A DNA stretch of 6,891 nt from assembly GCA_012515885.1 (NCBI GenBank), contig JAAYXN010000185.1, forward strand, positions 1-6,891, given 5' to 3'. The stretch is from Rhodococcus sp. (in: high G+C Gram-positive bacteria). GTDB lineage: Bacteria > Actinomycetota > Actinomycetes > Mycobacteriales > Mycobacteriaceae. The notes under the pieces were generated by a model, which saw nothing but the letters and a program-made list of their open reading frames with translations, searched no databases and was not told where the DNA came from. Made by a program: the position numbers and the translations under genes. Positions 5,901 to 6,891 of the stretch are shown in pieces; position 1 is the first letter of the stretch, and each line of letters starts with the position of its first letter.

Positions 5901-6891
5901 GTCTTCAATGACCAGGGACAGACCGCGGGTTGCCGTCAATCGTGGGCAGAATCCGCAAATGTCGAGGACAGTCACGGATTCGACACCACCGTCGGTGATG
6001 AGACCGGACTCGCCTTCCAAGATGCCACCGTCAACGATGATGATGAGCTGCGGGACGCCAGCGGCGGCGGGTGCGTTGCGCGAGAACTTGCTGCGCATCG
6101 TCAGCATCGGGCCGAGCGAAGACTGCAACTCGATGATGGAGCCGTAGATCATGCGGGACGTGCCGACGCCGTCGACGTCATCCGGATGCTGGGTGTGGGG
6201 CAGCCACTTGGCCCATTCCCACTCAGCTTCAGTATCGGGGCCACACACCACCGCAACGAGGAAGGTGTCGGGGCCTTGGAACGTGCACAACTGCATCAGC
6301 ATCGACCGCAGCAGCGAACGGGCCTGGCGTCGATCGCCTTCCACAGCGATCGATGCGAATCCGCGCAGCGACACAGCAGTGGGGAGGTCCTGAACCACTG
6401 AGTGCGCGCGAACGAAGCGGCGCAGCGACACAGCAGCAACAGGCTCAAGTTCTTCGACCGGACCGGTCTCAGGTGCGACAAGTTTGGTGGCAAGTCGCTG
6501 GCTTCCGCGACCTACGCGGACATGGCAGTAGTCGGGATCATTGGTGCGGCGCTCCCACATGCGCGACGAACCTGCGAGCGTCCACAACAGACCGGGCTCC
6601 GGGTGTGACCAAACCATGGACTTGCGCTGCTGATCGGCAGTCTCGCCAACATCCTTACGCAGCTGATCGAGGTAACGCAGGTAGTCCTTGCGGTCTTCGT
6701 TAGCTTCGGACGCCTTGGGTCCACGCTGGCCACCGCCGGCAAGCATGCCGAGCATCGACACCATCATCATGACCGGGAACAGCATCGCCATCGGGCTGCG
6801 CATGCCGGACGTGAACATCAGCGCCATCATGCCGATCATCGCTACAACCATGACCAGCGGCAGCAGCTTCATTAGCAGGTTGCCTGGCACA
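2994..6891 (-). CDS. eccC: Type VII secretion motor ATPase EccC, ESX-4 type (N-terminus cut off by window)
   Basis: EccC is the FtsK/SpoIIIE-like motor of the ESX membrane complex and selects and drives WXG100 substrates. About 1298 residues are visible; numbering starts at the edge codon. That codon is GTG at 6890 and is probably internal, because family members have a further proline-rich cytosolic N-terminus. Two Met-rich transmembrane helices (about 9-29 and 33-53) are followed by a stalk domain (about 60-400) and three ATPase domains on one chain. ATPase 1 has Walker A GATGSGKS (445-452) and Walker B IVVDEF with D558-E559, so it looks catalytic. ATPase 2 has GGPQSGKS (796-803) and VIDGF (912-916), lacking the Glu. 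ATPase 3 has GDSECGKT (1099-1106) and VIVDDYD (1193-1199). In characterised EccC proteins the third domain binds the export signal of the WXG100 substrate. A single fused chain with three domains is the ESX-4 form; some other ESX systems split it into EccCa and EccCb. The stop at 2994 lies 3 nt before the next gene. Confidence 0.97.
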   Translation of the reverse strand, partial: VPGNLLMKLLPLVMVVAMIGMMALMFTSGMRSPMAMLFPVMMMVSMLGMLAGGGQRGPKASEANEDRKDYLRYLDQLRKDVGETADQQRKSMVWSHPEPGLLWTLAGSSRMWERRTNDPDYCHVRVGRGSQRLATKLVAPETGPVEELEPVAAVSLRRFVRAHSVVQDLPTAVSLRGFASIAVEGDRRQARSLLRSMLMQLCTFQGPDTFLVAVVCGPDTEAEWEWAKWLPHTQHPDDVDGVGTSRMIYGSIIELQSSLGPMLTMRSKFSRNAPAAAGVPQLIIIVDGGILEGESGLITDGGVESVTVLDICGFCPRLTATRGLSLVIEDGSIGARSGTGVEMFATADQMSAHRAEMMARRLAPYRLPSQTTADTVDEEAPVQTWGQMIGIGEVTRLNPEHAWQPRSPRDRLRIAIGPGVDGTPVEIDIKESAENGMGPHGLCIGATGSGKSEFLRTLVLGLIATHSPDALNLILVDFKGGATFLGLDSAPHVAAVITNLEEELAMVDRMKDALAGEMNRRQELLRSSGNFANVTDYEKARLAGAALDPLPALFIVVDEFSELLSQQPEFADLFVAIGRLGRSLHIHLLLASQRLEEGKLRGLDSHLSYRIGLKTFSANESRTVLGVPDAYHLPAVPGAGYLKCDSAEIVRFQASYVSGVYAGAAIERRRGAGGQDEVEARPKIFTAAPVAVDVVPEIEEPEDIPEPTEKETRTTLGIVVERIQGHGNPAHQVWLPPLEDAPPLDQMLPRSVLTEPVAAQSGLRVPIGIVDRPYDQRRDLMYVDLSGGAGNMAVVGGPQSGKSTALRTLIMSLSMTHSAEQVQIYCLDFGGGTLAGLSNLPHVGSVANRLDVDRVRRTLAEMTTIVREREERFRELGIESMAEFRRLRAAGPSGGGAAQGVANDPFGDVFLVIDGFASIRQDFEALEQQIINLAAQGLSYGVHVVISASRWGEIRPALKDQLGTRIELRLGDPSDSDLGRKVAVLVPEGRPGRGITREGLHLLIGLPRVDGSSDPADLGAGVAHAVSEISAATYGRPARAVRMLPEVITRDEVLRQANNWPSAIKRDQPTLRIPVGLDEADLAPVFLDFAEHPHFLIFGDSECGKTSLLRTLVEGVLAANTGDQVKFIMGDYRRTMLGLVESEHLAAYAPSSELFTQNMADLAGVLKRRMPGADISQQQLRDRSWWTGPEIFVIVDDYDLVVTSSGNPVAQIVEYLPHAKDIGFHLVIARRSGGAARALYEPVIARMRDLVSPGLIMSGSKDEGNLLGTVRASAMPPGRGTLVTRSGAGLIQVAMPQA

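Noticed and set aside
5287..6147. Open plus-strand frame of 286 codons, with others such as 5571-6401, opposite eccC
   Set aside because: They lie wholly antisense to a secure 1298-residue EccC coding frame, overlap each other, and have Arg/Ser-rich low-complexity translations with no recognisable domain. They are frame shadows in GC-rich DNA.
1..6891. Mobile elements, CRISPR arrays, tRNA genes or attachment sites
   Set aside because: No transposase or integrase frame, spaced direct repeats, tRNA-like cloverleaf or att-type duplication was seen. The gene order is the conserved ESX-4/rplM arrangement with no sign of insertion.

Overview
The window is the distal part of an ESX-4 type VII secretion locus running into the ribosomal protein L13 gene, all on the minus strand. 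In transcription order it reads eccC, an Rv3446c-family accessory gene, esxU, esxT, terminator, rplM. This is the same order as Rv3447c-Rv3446c-Rv3445c-Rv3444c-Rv3443c in Mycobacterium tuberculosis. That synteny, the Rv3446c-family protein and the L13 sequence point to an actinobacterium of the order Mycobacteriales (Corynebacterium/Dietzia/Gordonia/Rhodococcus/Lawsonella-like). The moderately high GC (judged by eye, not computed) argues against the most GC-rich genera. I cannot name the genus from sequence alone.

Layout. The eccC motor ATPase fills 6891 down to 2994 and loses its N-terminus at the window edge. After 3 nt comes the membrane-anchored accessory gene (2990 to 1429). Its conserved C-terminal domain continues in a different frame, so the gene carries an apparent -1 frameshift around 1750-1815. 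A 121-nt spacer follows that holds two adjacent stem-loops. Then come the two small WXG100 substrate genes esxU (1307-987) and esxT (948-661), each with a perfect AGGAGG ribosome binding site. A hairpin covers the esxT stop codon and a strong rho-independent terminator (628-585) closes the ESX transcript. The rest of the 316-nt gap contains a sigma-70-type promoter (510-481) and a leader of about 130 nt for rplM, which runs off the left edge. Nothing else was recognised at 511-584 or 629-649.

How the genes work together. By family knowledge, EccC is the hexameric FtsK/SpoIIIE-like motor at the inner-membrane pore. It recognises the C-terminal signal of a WXG100 heterodimer, here EsxU-EsxT, and powers its export. 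The Rv3446c-family protein is a bitopic membrane protein associated with ESX-4 whose role is not established. The other core parts (eccB, eccD, mycP) are not in this window and would be expected upstream of eccC. rplM is a housekeeping neighbour, probably with its own promoter.

No new system was found. The observations most worth checking are the frameshift in the accessory gene and the dense RNA structure flanking the esxU-esxT pair.
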